DNA from: an uncultured Prevotella sp. | GTDB lineage: Bacteria > Bacteroidota > Bacteroidia > Bacteroidales > Bacteroidaceae | Assembly: GCA_947304695.1 (NCBI GenBank) | Contig: CAMZBS010000006.1 | Span: forward strand, 1-46,050 | Reading direction: 5' to 3' | Length of the DNA: 46,050 bases | Part shown: piece after piece, positions 7,327 through 15,730 of the stretch | How positions within the stretch are numbered: the stretch's first letter is position 1 | How the letters are laid out: each line of letters starts with the position of its first letter | Translations under genes and position numbers: made by a program | Notes under the pieces: model-generated | Seen by the model: the letters and a program-made list of their open reading frames with translations, nothing else | The model's database searches: none | Told to the model about the DNA's origin: nothing

Positions 7327-8232
7327 ATGAAAAAGACACTCATCGTGGCACTCGCCTTGCTGGCGGGTGCCGCTTTTGGAACAGCCCAGGCTGCCAAGAA
7401 GAAGGACAAGAAGAAGAAGGATGAGACTACCGTGGTGGTACCCGTCGTGCTCACAAACGGCAGCGACTCGCTGAGCTATGCCGCAGGCATGTCGCTCACC
7501 AACGGACTCATGCAGTACATCCTGCAACAAGGCGTCGACACCGCCTACATGGCCGACTTCATCACTGGCTTCAAGGAAGTGGCCATGAACAGCGACGACC
7601 CTCGCCAGAAGGCCCGCGTAATGGGCATGGACATTGCCAACCAGGTGGCACAGCGCATGCTGCCCAGCATGAAGAAGGACTTCACCGACACGCCCGACAC
7701 CATCGTCAAAAGCGTGCTCTATCGTGGCTTCACCGATGCCCTGCTGGGCGACACCACCGTCATGATTCAGCAGAAGGCCGAGACCTTCTTCAGGGATAAG
7801 CGCCAGGCCAACGAAGAGGCCAAGAACGAGAAACTCTACGGTGCCAACCGCGATGCCGGACGCAAGTTCCTGGCCGAGAACAAGACCAAGGAAGGAGTCA
7901 TCACCACGCCCAGCGGACTGCAATACAAGGTGCTGGTGAAGGGTGAAGGCCAGGTGCCCCAGACCACCGACAAGGTGCAGGTGAACTATGAAGGCCGACT
8001 GGTCGACGGCACCGTGTTCGACGCTTCGGCCAAGCACGGCGACAAGCCCGCCACCTTCCGTGCCGACCAGGTCATCAAGGGCTGGACAGAGGCCCTCACC
8101 ATGATGCCCGTGGGCTCGAAATGGCAGCTCTACATTCCCTACGAACTGGCCTATGGTGAGCGCAACACGGGCAATATCAAGCCCTACTCCATGCTCATCT
8201 TCGACGTGGAACTGGTGGGAATAGAGAAATAG
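7327..8232 (+). CDS. FKBP-type peptidyl-prolyl cis-trans isomerase, exported
   Basis: The protein has 301 residues. A cleavable signal peptide (about 1-22, ending GTAQA) without lipobox is followed by a strongly basic stretch (KKKDKKKKDE) and then the Mip-type helical domain (DSLSYAAGMSLTNGLMQY). The FKBP domain spans about 200-301 (YEGRLVDGTVFDAS, VIKGWTEALTMMPVGS, ELAYGERNTGNIKPYSMLIF). It is probably a soluble periplasmic foldase. The Lys-rich N-terminus just after cleavage is unusual; it may contact membrane or nucleic acid, but this is speculation. It is the last gene of the three-FKBP operon and is followed by a long hairpin. Confidence 0.93.
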   Translation: MKKTLIVALALLAGAAFGTAQAAKKKDKKKKDETTVVVPVVLTNGSDSLSYAAGMSLTNGLMQYILQQGVDTAYMADFITGFKEVAMNSDDPRQKARVMGMDIANQVAQRMLPSMKKDFTDTPDTIVKSVLYRGFTDALLGDTTVMIQQKAETFFRDKRQANEEAKNEKLYGANRDAGRKFLAENKTKEGVITTPSGLQYKVLVKGEGQVPQTTDKVQVNYEGRLVDGTVFDASAKHGDKPATFRADQVIKGWTEALTMMPVGSKWQLYIPYELAYGERNTGNIKPYSMLIFDVELVGIEK

Positions 8233-8262
8233 AGAACAGCCACTAAAACGGCAAAATATTAG

Positions 8263-8300
8263 CAAAATGCGCAAAAATGATAATATTTTTGCGCATTTTG
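8263..8300. terminator. 16-bp perfect hairpin: FKBP operon terminator, possibly also an operator
   Basis: Arms 8263-8278 and 8285-8300 are perfectly complementary (16 bp) with a 6-nt loop. The stem is A/T-rich around a GCGC core, and T-rich sequence follows, so it can terminate the FKBP transcript. Its right arm runs directly into the promoter of the Lrp gene, so a regulatory function is also possible. Confidence 0.75.
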
Positions 8301-8331
8301 TTGTTTGTTTCGATTATTTTCCGTACTTTTG
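8301..8331 (+). promoter_or_regulatory. promoter of the Lrp/AsnC-dipeptidase operon
   Basis: TACTTTTG at 8324-8331 is a perfect TAnnTTTG box, preceded by TTTTCCG. TTG at 8301-8303 (20-nt spacing) or TTTG at 8304-8307 may serve as the -33 element. The leader to the ATG at 8363 is about 25 nt. Confidence 0.7.
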
Positions 8332-8362
8332 CTAACAGAAAGTAATCTGTAACCACCATTAT

Positions 8363-8839
8363 ATGGAAAAAATTGACAATCTTGACAAGAAGATACTCAG
8401 TATCCTGTCAAAGAACGCCCGCATTCCGTTCAAGGATGTGGCAGCCGAGTGCAGCGTGTCACGAGCCGCTATCCACCAGCGCGTACAGCGCCTCATCGAC
8501 AACGAGGTCATCACAGGCAGCGGCTTCGATGTGAACCCCAAGTCGCTGGGCTATCGCACCTGCACCTACGTGGGCATCAACCTGGAGCGCGGCTCTATGT
8601 ATAAAGAGGTGGTGAAGCGGCTGGAGCACATCCCCGAAGTGGTGGAGTGCCACTTCACCACAGGCCCCTACACCATGCTCGTGAAACTCTACGCCCGCGA
8701 CAACGAACAGCTCATGCACTTGCTCAACGGTCAGCTGCAGGAGATTCCCGGCGTGGTAGCCACCGAAACACTCATCTCCCTGGAACAAAACATCAAGCGC
8801 GAGATTCCCGTTCACTTTGAAGAAATCGAGAACGAATGA
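8363..8839 (+). CDS. Lrp/AsnC-family transcriptional regulator
   Basis: The 158-residue product has the standard family length. An N-terminal helix-turn-helix (about 5-50: LDKKILSILSKNARIPFKDVA, SVSRAAIHQRVQRL) is followed by the RAM/AsnC ligand-binding domain (65-150; VVECHFTTGPYTMLVKLYARD). Such proteins sense amino acids as octamers and often autoregulate. The stop codon overlaps the start of the downstream amidotransferase-dipeptidase (ATGA), so the two are coupled. This suggests that the regulator responds to an amino acid or peptide product of that enzyme. The 16-bp palindrome just upstream of its promoter is a candidate binding site. Confidence 0.93.
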   Translation: MEKIDNLDKKILSILSKNARIPFKDVAAECSVSRAAIHQRVQRLIDNEVITGSGFDVNPKSLGYRTCTYVGINLERGSMYKEVVKRLEHIPEVVECHFTTGPYTMLVKLYARDNEQLMHLLNGQLQEIPGVVATETLISLEQNIKREIPVHFEEIENE

Positions 8840-10617
8840 AATGCTATTCCGTCCAGCAGCATCTGGACAACATCTACGACAGCTATCCTGCCTGTGAGAA
8901 ACGGCCTGTCATTGGCATCACCGCCAACTATGGTGAACAGACGGGAAAGCTCTCCGAAAGCTACTATAAACAGGTGCTCCACGCAGGTGGAACACCTGTC
9001 ATCATTCCTCCACTCGCCGACAAACACGCACTACAGAACACGCTCGACCGCATTGACGGTCTGCTGCTCAGCGGCGGTGCCGACATTAACCCGCTCTACT
9101 GTGGCGAAGAACCCGTAACCGGGCTGCACGGCATCAACACGGAGCGAGACCTGCCCGAACTACTCATTACCCGAATGGCCTTCAACCGACAGATTCCCAT
9201 GCTTGGCATCTGTCGCGGCATTCAGACCCTGGCCGTAGCTTTGGGCGGAAAGGTGGCTCAGGACATCGTCACCCCCATCAAGCATTCGCAGGAAGCCGAC
9301 CGCTCTGACGCCACCCACACGGTGACCATCAGTACCGACTCGGTGCTCTACCGCCTGTACAAGGGCTTCGGCTCCTCTGATTCTGAGGAGGAACCGCAGG
9401 AGAAACGCTACGTCAACTCCTTCCATCATCAGGCCGTGAGCGAGTCAGGGCCGCACTTCCGCGTGGTGGCAAAGGCTCCCGACGGCATTGTCGAGGCCAT
9501 GGAGAGCTGTGAGCACAAACCCATTATCGGGGTGCAGTGGCATCCCGAATGTTTAGGCGAAGAGGGGTTGCCACTGTTCCGTTGGCTTATCAGCGAAGCC
9601 CGGAAGTACCGCTGCGCCCAGCAGTTGCACGACCGCATGCTGACACTCGACACCCATTGCGACACGCCCATGTTCTTTCCGCAGGGAGTGGACTTCGGTC
9701 GGCGCGATCCTAAAATACTGGTCGACCTTCACAAAATGAGCGAAGGTCGGCTCGACAGCACCATCATGGTGGCCTATCTGCCCCAGCCCAAGACCGGTGA
9801 GGACTTCCCTTCGAAGGTGGCATTCCCCGTGAACGGCCCGAAAGAGTATGCCGACCTAATCTTCGACAAGATAGAGAAAATCGTAGACGACCACCATGAC
9901 CATCTGGCACTGGCCCGCACACCCGATGACCTTTGGCAGAACAAGCGGCAAGGCCGCAAAAGCATCATGCTGGGCATAGAGAACGGACTGGCCCTGGGGG
10001 GCAGGATTGAGAATGTGGAACACTTCGCCCGTCGCGGTGTGGTCTATATCACACTGTGTCACAACGGCGACAACGACGTCTGCGACTCTGCACGTGGAGA
10101 GCAGACCCATCACGGTGTGAGCAGCTTTGGCGAGCAAGTCATCCATGAGATGAACCGGCTGGGACTGATGGTAGACCTGAGTCACGCATCAGAAAAAAGC
10201 TTCTACGATGCACTCAGCATCTCCAGCACGCCCATCGTGTGCAGCCATTCCAGTTGCCGTGCGCTGTGCGATCACCCACGCAATCTCACCGACGAACAAA
10301 TGCAGGCCCTGGCTGCAAGGGGCGGCGTGTGTCAGGTCACGCTCTACCCGGGCTTCCTCCGCACCACAGGACAGGCCACCATCCTTGATGCCATTGCCCA
10401 CCTGGAGCATGCCATCAAGGTAATGGGCATCGACCATGTAGGCATTGGCACTGACTTCGACGGCGATGGCGGTGTGCCCGGACTGGCCGACGCCTCCGAG
10501 CTCATCCTGCTCACGCGCCAGCTGCTGTCCCGTCGCTACAGCGAAGCAGACATCCAGAAAATATGGGGAGGCAACTTCCTCCGCGTGATGAGTGAAGTAC
10601 AGAAATCAAGGGAATGA
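8836..10617 (+). CDS. fusion of gamma-glutamyl-GABA hydrolase-like amidotransferase (C26) and membrane dipeptidase (M19)
   Basis: The 593-residue protein joins two enzymes. Residues 22-258 are a class I glutamine amidotransferase of the PuuD/peptidase C26 type, with nucleophile Cys126 (GICRGIQ) and the His236/Glu238 pair (WHPE). Residues 265-590 are an M19 renal-dipeptidase-like barrel, with zinc ligands His274 and Asp276 (DTHCDTP), Glu382 (GIENG), His450 (LSHAS) and His471 (CSHSS), and GIGTDFDG near 537-544. No signal peptide is seen, so it is likely cytoplasmic. The plausible role is stepwise degradation: cleavage of a gamma-glutamyl bond, then hydrolysis of the remaining dipeptide. Glutathione-like peptides are one possible substrate; this is inferred from the pairing. 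It is coupled to the upstream Lrp gene. Confidence 0.92.
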   Translation: MKCYSVQQHLDNIYDSYPACEKRPVIGITANYGEQTGKLSESYYKQVLHAGGTPVIIPPLADKHALQNTLDRIDGLLLSGGADINPLYCGEEPVTGLHGINTERDLPELLITRMAFNRQIPMLGICRGIQTLAVALGGKVAQDIVTPIKHSQEADRSDATHTVTISTDSVLYRLYKGFGSSDSEEEPQEKRYVNSFHHQAVSESGPHFRVVAKAPDGIVEAMESCEHKPIIGVQWHPECLGEEGLPLFRWLISEARKYRCAQQLHDRMLTLDTHCDTPMFFPQGVDFGRRDPKILVDLHKMSEGRLDSTIMVAYLPQPKTGEDFPSKVAFPVNGPKEYADLIFDKIEKIVDDHHDHLALARTPDDLWQNKRQGRKSIMLGIENGLALGGRIENVEHFARRGVVYITLCHNGDNDVCDSARGEQTHHGVSSFGEQVIHEMNRLGLMVDLSHASEKSFYDALSISSTPIVCSHSSCRALCDHPRNLTDEQMQALAARGGVCQVTLYPGFLRTTGQATILDAIAHLEHAIKVMGIDHVGIGTDFDGDGGVPGLADASELILLTRQLLSRRYSEADIQKIWGGNFLRVMSEVQKSRE

Positions 10618-10632
10618 GAAATCCTGATTATC

Positions 10633-12669
10633 TTACAACCGCCAACGCAGTTGCAGGTCGAGGTCGCTCTGATGGGCGGCCTCTATTTGTTGTAGACCAG
10701 TACCTATGGTGCTACGGTCGAAGTAATGGGTGTGACCCAGGCGGGCCAGCAGACGCAGGCGACTGCCAATGTCGGCACGGCCCATGAAAGCCAGGCGCAG
10801 GCCGCGACCGTAATAGGTGGGGAAGCTGAACTCATGCGGTAACTGGCGTTCGTAGATGCAGATGCGACTGTCGTAAGAGTCGGTATCGAAATAGGCGGCC
10901 AGCAGGTTCAGTTGCCAGAAATCGCGTTTCCACCCCACCCTGCCGCCTGTCAGCCAGCCGCGACTGCTGTCCTCATTGTCGGCCAACACCCCGTCGGCTT
11001 GCAAGGCAAAGTCCCATCCGTACTCGTTGTTACAAGAAAAAACCAATCGTGTGCGCTGCTCGTCGTGCCTCCGAAGGGCCGTCTTGTCGCTGTTGTCCAA
11101 CTGTCGGCGGTGCAGGCGGTAGCGGGCTTTCAGCGACCAGTTCTCTTTCTGATAGCACACCTCGCCCAGGTAGTCCTGAGCCGATGACGACTGCGAAACC
11201 CTGTAGCGTGCCCAAGGGAAGTAGGCCCAGTCGGCATAGGCCGTCAGATGCCAGTTGGCGAAGGGCTGCCAGGTGGCTCCCAGATACAGTCCGCTCTCAT
11301 TTTGCACGTGTCCCCCCTCGCTGAAGGCATGGCCGTGAAGTGTTGTGTAGCGGTAGCTGTAGAACCGCTGCAGTGCCAGGAGGCTCAGTCGGCTGAAAGG
11401 CTGGTAGCTCAGCGTATTGAGCGTGGCCACGGCACCATGACCGCTGATGGCCGTCTCGCCGCTCACGGTGAAGCGGTAGTGGTCGAAGCCGTAATCAATG
11501 CTGGCGTTCACGAAGTCGCTGCCACTGGCCTGATAGCGCCGATAGAGTTGCCGTGTGTCGGGACTGAAGCGGCGGTCTAGATGGGAATAGACCGTAGTGA
11601 GACCGGCATGCCAGCCGTTCTGGCGATAGCTCACAACGGCACCGGCCGCCGTCTGGTGGGTGTTGTACTTCTTCTCCATCTCGGTAGGCGTTCGGTGATA
11701 ACCGTCGGTAATCAGCGTGCGGGCTGTCAGGTCTTCGTTCAACGTGGCATCCAAGGGCCGGTAGGATGCAAAGAGCGTCAGCCTCAGCGCTTTCACAGGC
11801 ATCAACGTGGCAGCAGCACCCTGAAAATAATCGGACTCGGAGCGCGTGGCATGGACACGGAGGGTGCTTGTCTGTCGGCCAAGACTCTGCAGCGAGGCCA
11901 GCTTGCTCAACGAAAAGCTGTTGTTCAGCACCAGGCCCATGGCCGACGAGAGCTTGTATTTGCCCACGATCGCTGTCTCAACCACACCCCAGCGACCCAC
12001 TTGCAGGTAGTAGGAATAAGCGTCGTAGCCCCATCGGTTACCACCCGAAAAGAACGGTTCGCCCGCATCCTGAGCCCCTACGAGTCCCAACCTGACATCC
12101 TTGCCATAGCTGAACTCGTAGCGCAGCCAGTGACGGTAGCGGTAGCCTAAATAACCGTTGCGGTCGCCCTGACGCTCATAGAAGGGCAACCGCACGGCAG
12201 CCGTCAGCTCGTGACGCCCGTATTGTACAATGGTCTTCAGCGGTGGAAAGCGCAGCGAGTCAGTCACCTCGCCTGCATAGACAAAGAAAGGTAGCAGTTG
12301 AAGTTGCCAGTAGTCCATTGAGCGCACCATCCTCAGCTCCGAGAGTGAGCGCATGGGGCCGTAGCGGTTCAGGTATTCCGTCAGGTCCATCACCTGCTGA
12401 CTGGAGAGAAAAGGCAGCTGTTCCAGTTCATCGCGTGTCGCATGGTTCAGGTCAATGGGGTGGTCGGCCAATTGCTGCAACAGCTCGTAGGTGTCGCTGT
12501 TCCCCGCCTCATCTTCACTCTCCTCCTCGTTCATCAGCTCCTGCCACACCTCATCCCATGTCCTGTCCGCCCTTTCGTTCTGTGCCCATGCACCTATGGC
12601 CGTCCAGCACAATAGTGCCAGAAGCGGAAAACGGAGCAACTGCACAATATCTGCGAAGACTTTGTACAT
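10633..12669 (-). CDS. helix-hairpin-helix domain outer-membrane protein
   Basis: The 678-residue product starts with a signal peptide (about 1-29, ending AIGAWAQ) and an acidic stretch. A ComEA-type helix-hairpin-helix pair follows at about 73-120 (IDLNHATRDELEQLPFLSSQQ). From residue 140 on, the sequence alternates aromatic and polar residues (YRYRHWLRYEFSYG, YDAYSYYLQVGRWG), typical of an outer-membrane beta-barrel, and ends in Leu-Arg-Trp-Arg-Leu. Proteins with exactly this HhH-plus-barrel layout occur across Bacteroidetes without a known function. An in-frame TTG lies one codon upstream, but the ATG at 12669 overlaps the stop of the glycosyltransferase gene (TGATG) and is the better start. 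It is the last gene of the minus-strand operon. Confidence 0.82.
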   Translation of the reverse strand: MYKVFADIVQLLRFPLLALLCWTAIGAWAQNERADRTWDEVWQELMNEEESEDEAGNSDTYELLQQLADHPIDLNHATRDELEQLPFLSSQQVMDLTEYLNRYGPMRSLSELRMVRSMDYWQLQLLPFFVYAGEVTDSLRFPPLKTIVQYGRHELTAAVRLPFYERQGDRNGYLGYRYRHWLRYEFSYGKDVRLGLVGAQDAGEPFFSGGNRWGYDAYSYYLQVGRWGVVETAIVGKYKLSSAMGLVLNNSFSLSKLASLQSLGRQTSTLRVHATRSESDYFQGAAATLMPVKALRLTLFASYRPLDATLNEDLTARTLITDGYHRTPTEMEKKYNTHQTAAGAVVSYRQNGWHAGLTTVYSHLDRRFSPDTRQLYRRYQASGSDFVNASIDYGFDHYRFTVSGETAISGHGAVATLNTLSYQPFSRLSLLALQRFYSYRYTTLHGHAFSEGGHVQNESGLYLGATWQPFANWHLTAYADWAYFPWARYRVSQSSSAQDYLGEVCYQKENWSLKARYRLHRRQLDNSDKTALRRHDEQRTRLVFSCNNEYGWDFALQADGVLADNEDSSRGWLTGGRVGWKRDFWQLNLLAAYFDTDSYDSRICIYERQLPHEFSFPTYYGRGLRLAFMGRADIGSRLRLLARLGHTHYFDRSTIGTGLQQIEAAHQSDLDLQLRWRL

Positions 12670-14735
12670 CAATAGATGGTGAACAATATCTTGTCCATCT
12701 GCGTTTCCTGAATGTAGACAATGTGGTCAGTGACGTAGCGATAGAGACCTGCGCTGTTGGTGACCACCAGATAATAGGGCACACCCGGCTTCGTCTCGGT
12801 AGAGAGAACGGTGTTGGCATTGTCCTTTTTCAGAGGCAGATACTCATGGAAACTGCCGGAGGGGAAGGTCTCAAAAATATTGCTGTCATCACCGACAGCC
12901 TTTCCACAGATGGTCTCCTCGGTGTAATAATAGCCATTGTTGTGGGGTATCTGTCCGGTAAACAGCTTCATGCGTGCCGTAGCACCAGAACAATCGCCCA
13001 GTCCGAAGGCGACAATGCGCTCGAGCTTGGGCCAAAGAGCTGTGACCAAGGGCTGATCAGACTCAAAGGCACTCTCCACTTCCTTAGCCCGCAGGGCATC
13101 GGTCTGCCTGAGTTCTTCCAACAGTTCCTTACGGGCAGCCATGATATAGTCGAACATGTCGGCTACACGGCTCGTGTTGAGAGCTACAATCTGGTCGATG
13201 TCACGGTCGAGCAAGGCATAGCGGCATATCGTGTGCATTTCCTCGCGCGGCTCAGTCTTGAAGAACTGGTCGTCGGGCATGGAGAATTCAGCACGGCGCT
13301 TGCCACGGGCGTAGTGGTAATACCACATGTACTTCTTCACCATCTGGCTCTCAAGCGTCTCCACAGTGCAGCCGTCGTTGGTCTGCTTGTGGCGCGGTCC
13401 CACAATGGCTATAAGCAGATTGTGATGCCCCTTGAGCGTGGTGGCAAAGCTCTCCATGTAAGGCAACAGATGACTTTCGGTGCAGGGCACGCGCTGATCC
13501 TTGGCGTTGAGAAGATATTGGCGCGTGGGTTCCGTGGTCAGTATCCCACTCTCGCCAATGTTAGTCTGTAGGTCAAGGAGCCGCTTATAGTTCGGGTAGT
13601 CGGACAATGGCACCAGCCGTTGATAGTCGGCCAGAGTCTCAATCTGGTCAAAGTGGTAGTAGCGCCCGTAGTCGGTGGTCATGTTGTTGCGCAGATTCTT
13701 GATCATGACGCCCCATCCGTTCAGCGCATCCTTCAGCATGGGGCTGGCCATGGGATTATCGGGATTGCCCAGCACCTCGCGCGGCAGGTGGTAGTTCAGA
13801 TAGCACTCTTCAAGCGTATGAAGCTTCGACGGTGTCAGCTTGCGCAGCTTCTCCAGATAGGGCCGGGCGATGTCGCTCAACATGCGGCGCTGCTCCAAGG
13901 TAAGGTCGGAGGCCAGATAGTATTGCGTCAGCAAAGAGAAGAACAACTGGCCAATGTCATTGCCGTCGACACCTACTGACTCAAGGTTGTCGAGAGTCTT
14001 AGCGGTCGACGTGAAGCACTCAAGCAGTTCGTCGAAGGGCTTCTTCTTGTTCTGAACGATGGAGCTGCCGTTGATGAAATAGTGATAGCCAATGAACTGC
14101 GGCAGATAGCACACGCGGTCAGCCTTCATCAGGCATAAGGCGGTGTGCCAGACATCTTCCAACCAGAGGATATCTTCGGGACATTTGATGTCGTTCTTGC
14201 GCAAGAAGGCCACATCGAACAGGCGCGATGTGGTGAAACCCCAGAGTCCGGTAAACATCTTGTCCATCTGATAGTTGTCACGATCCATGACGACGCGCCA
14301 CTCGGTCTGGTTCCAAATCACTGTCTCAGTATGCGGATGCAGGCTCTCCTTCTCCAATTCATATTCACGGCGGAAGGTCACTACCTGTGACTGCGTCTCG
14401 GCTATCTCACGGCAGACCACTTCCAGACAGTCCGGCGTATAGCTGTCATCACCGTCGAGGAAGCCCACATAAGGGGCAGTGACAAAAAGAAGACCGTGGT
14501 TGCGTGGCATGGCTGGTGAGCGAATGCCGTCGTTCAGTTCCTTGATAATGACGTTCTTGTCGTCCTTGAACAGGTCCGTCAGCAACGGCAGATAGAGTGG
14601 CTTGCAATTGTGAACCACGATAATCCACTCGATGTTCTCGAAACCGATGGTCTGACAGCGCATGCCTTCGACACACTTCTGGAACATGCTCATTTCCACA
14701 TTGTGGAAGGGTGTAACTACAGATACCTTATACAT
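12669..14735 (-). CDS. GT2 glycosyltransferase fused to a GH3-like (acyl-adenylase fold) domain
   Basis: The product has 688 residues. Residues 1-230 are a GT-A family 2 glycosyltransferase: KVSVVTPFHN at the start, the DGDD metal-binding motif at 94-97 and WLEDVWHT at 191-198. Residues 352-688 match the GH3 (auxin-responsive promoter) family: DYGRYYHFDQIETLADYQRLV (355-375), VPLSDYPNYKRLL, FGLGDCSGATARMKLFTG (577-594) and the diagnostic YYLVVTNSAGLYRYVTDHIVY (654-674). The Ser/Thr-rich nucleotide-binding loop of active GH3 enzymes (SSGTT type) appears as LLNAKDQRV (408-416), so adenylating activity may be lost or changed. It starts 19 bp after the UDP-xylose synthase gene. I know of no characterised GT2-GH3 fusion. 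Confidence 0.8.
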   Translation of the reverse strand: MYKVSVVTPFHNVEMSMFQKCVEGMRCQTIGFENIEWIIVVHNCKPLYLPLLTDLFKDDKNVIIKELNDGIRSPAMPRNHGLLFVTAPYVGFLDGDDSYTPDCLEVVCREIAETQSQVVTFRREYELEKESLHPHTETVIWNQTEWRVVMDRDNYQMDKMFTGLWGFTTSRLFDVAFLRKNDIKCPEDILWLEDVWHTALCLMKADRVCYLPQFIGYHYFINGSSIVQNKKKPFDELLECFTSTAKTLDNLESVGVDGNDIGQLFFSLLTQYYLASDLTLEQRRMLSDIARPYLEKLRKLTPSKLHTLEECYLNYHLPREVLGNPDNPMASPMLKDALNGWGVMIKNLRNNMTTDYGRYYHFDQIETLADYQRLVPLSDYPNYKRLLDLQTNIGESGILTTEPTRQYLLNAKDQRVPCTESHLLPYMESFATTLKGHHNLLIAIVGPRHKQTNDGCTVETLESQMVKKYMWYYHYARGKRRAEFSMPDDQFFKTEPREEMHTICRYALLDRDIDQIVALNTSRVADMFDYIMAARKELLEELRQTDALRAKEVESAFESDQPLVTALWPKLERIVAFGLGDCSGATARMKLFTGQIPHNNGYYYTEETICGKAVGDDSNIFETFPSGSFHEYLPLKKDNANTVLSTETKPGVPYYLVVTNSAGLYRYVTDHIVYIQETQMDKILFTIY

Positions 14736-14754
14736 GGTGTTCGGTGTTGGGTGA

Positions 14755-15690
14755 TTATAATGTGCCCTTGAAGTATTCTATTGTCTTGGCTAATCCTTCG
14801 TCGAGCTTGACTTTCGGCTCCCAGTCGAGCTTTTCTTTGGCCAGAGAGATGTCTGGACGGCGCATCTTCGGGTCGTCGGAAGGCAGTGGACGGAACACTA
14901 TCTTGCTCTTCGAGTCTGTCATGGCAATGACCTTCTCGGCCAATTCCAGCATAGTAAACTCACCGGGATTGCCGATATTCACCGGACCCAGAAAATCGTC
15001 ACCGCTGTTCATCATGCGTATCATACCTTCAATCAAGTCAGATACATACTGGAAAGAACGTGTCTGCTGTCCGTTGCCATAGATGGTGATATCCTCTCCG
15101 CGAAGCGCCTGCATGATAAAGTTTGAAACAACACGCCCATCATGCTGAGCCATGCGGGGACCGTAGGTATTGAATATGCGGATAACCTTGATGCGTACGC
15201 CATGCTGGCGATGGTAGTCGAAGAACATCGTTTCGGCACACCTCTTTCCTTCGTCGTAGCACGAACGAATACCGATGGTGTTCACATTGCCCCAATAGCC
15301 CTCTGGTTGCGGATGGACGGCAGGGTCGCCATAGACTTCACTGGTGGACGTCTGCAGAATCTTACACTTCGTCCTGCGTGCCAGTCCCAGCATGTGGTAG
15401 GCTCCAAATACAGAAGTCTTGGTGGTCTGGATGGGATCGTTCTGATAATATACTGGCGATGCCGGACATGCAAGGTTATAAATCTCGTCGACCTCTGCCC
15501 AGTACGGCTGGCACACATCGTGTCGCACAATCTCGAAATTCGGTCTTCCTATCAGGTGCCAGACGTTCTCTTTCGCCCCAGTATAGAAGTTGTCCAGGCA
15601 AATCACGTCGTTGCCTTCATTCACCAAGCGTTCGCAAAGGTGGGAGCCGATGAAGCCTGCGCCACCAGTTACTAAGATACGTTTCATCAT
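14755..15690 (-). CDS. uxs: UDP-glucuronate decarboxylase (UDP-xylose synthase)
   Basis: The 311-residue extended SDR oxidatively decarboxylates UDP-glucuronate to UDP-xylose. The NAD-binding [10 protein letters not shown] (8-17), the UXS-typical HDVCQPYW and [16 protein letters not shown] (71-86), [10 protein letters not shown] (114-123), and catalytic Tyr145/Lys149 (YDEGK) are visible. Length and motifs match cytoplasmic bacterial UXS rather than the longer ArnA-type decarboxylase. It lies 40 bp after the DUF3089 gene and 19 bp before the GT2-GH3 gene, all on the minus strand, so UDP-xylose (or UDP-4-keto-xylose) is the likely donor for the neighbouring glycosyltransferase. No UDP-glucose dehydrogenase gene is in the window. 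The start could be the second of two adjacent ATGs. Confidence 0.93.
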   Translation of the reverse strand: MMKRILVTGGAGFIGSHLCERLVNEGNDVICLDNFYTGAKENVWHLIGRPNFEIVRHDVCQPYWAEVDEIYNLACPASPVYYQNDPIQTTKTSVFGAYHMLGLARRTKCKILQTSTSEVYGDPAVHPQPEGYWGNVNTIGIRSCYDEGKRCAETMFFDYHRQHGVRIKVIRIFNTYGPRMAQHDGRVVSNFIMQALRGEDITIYGNGQQTRSFQYVSDLIEGMIRMMNSGDDFLGPVNIGNPGEFTMLELAEKVIAMTDSKSKIVFRPLPSDDPKMRRPDISLAKEKLDWEPKVKLDEGLAKTIEYFKGTL

Positions 15691-15730
15691 TGTTTTATTT
15701 CCGTTTAGTTATTAATATGTGGTTTGTTCG

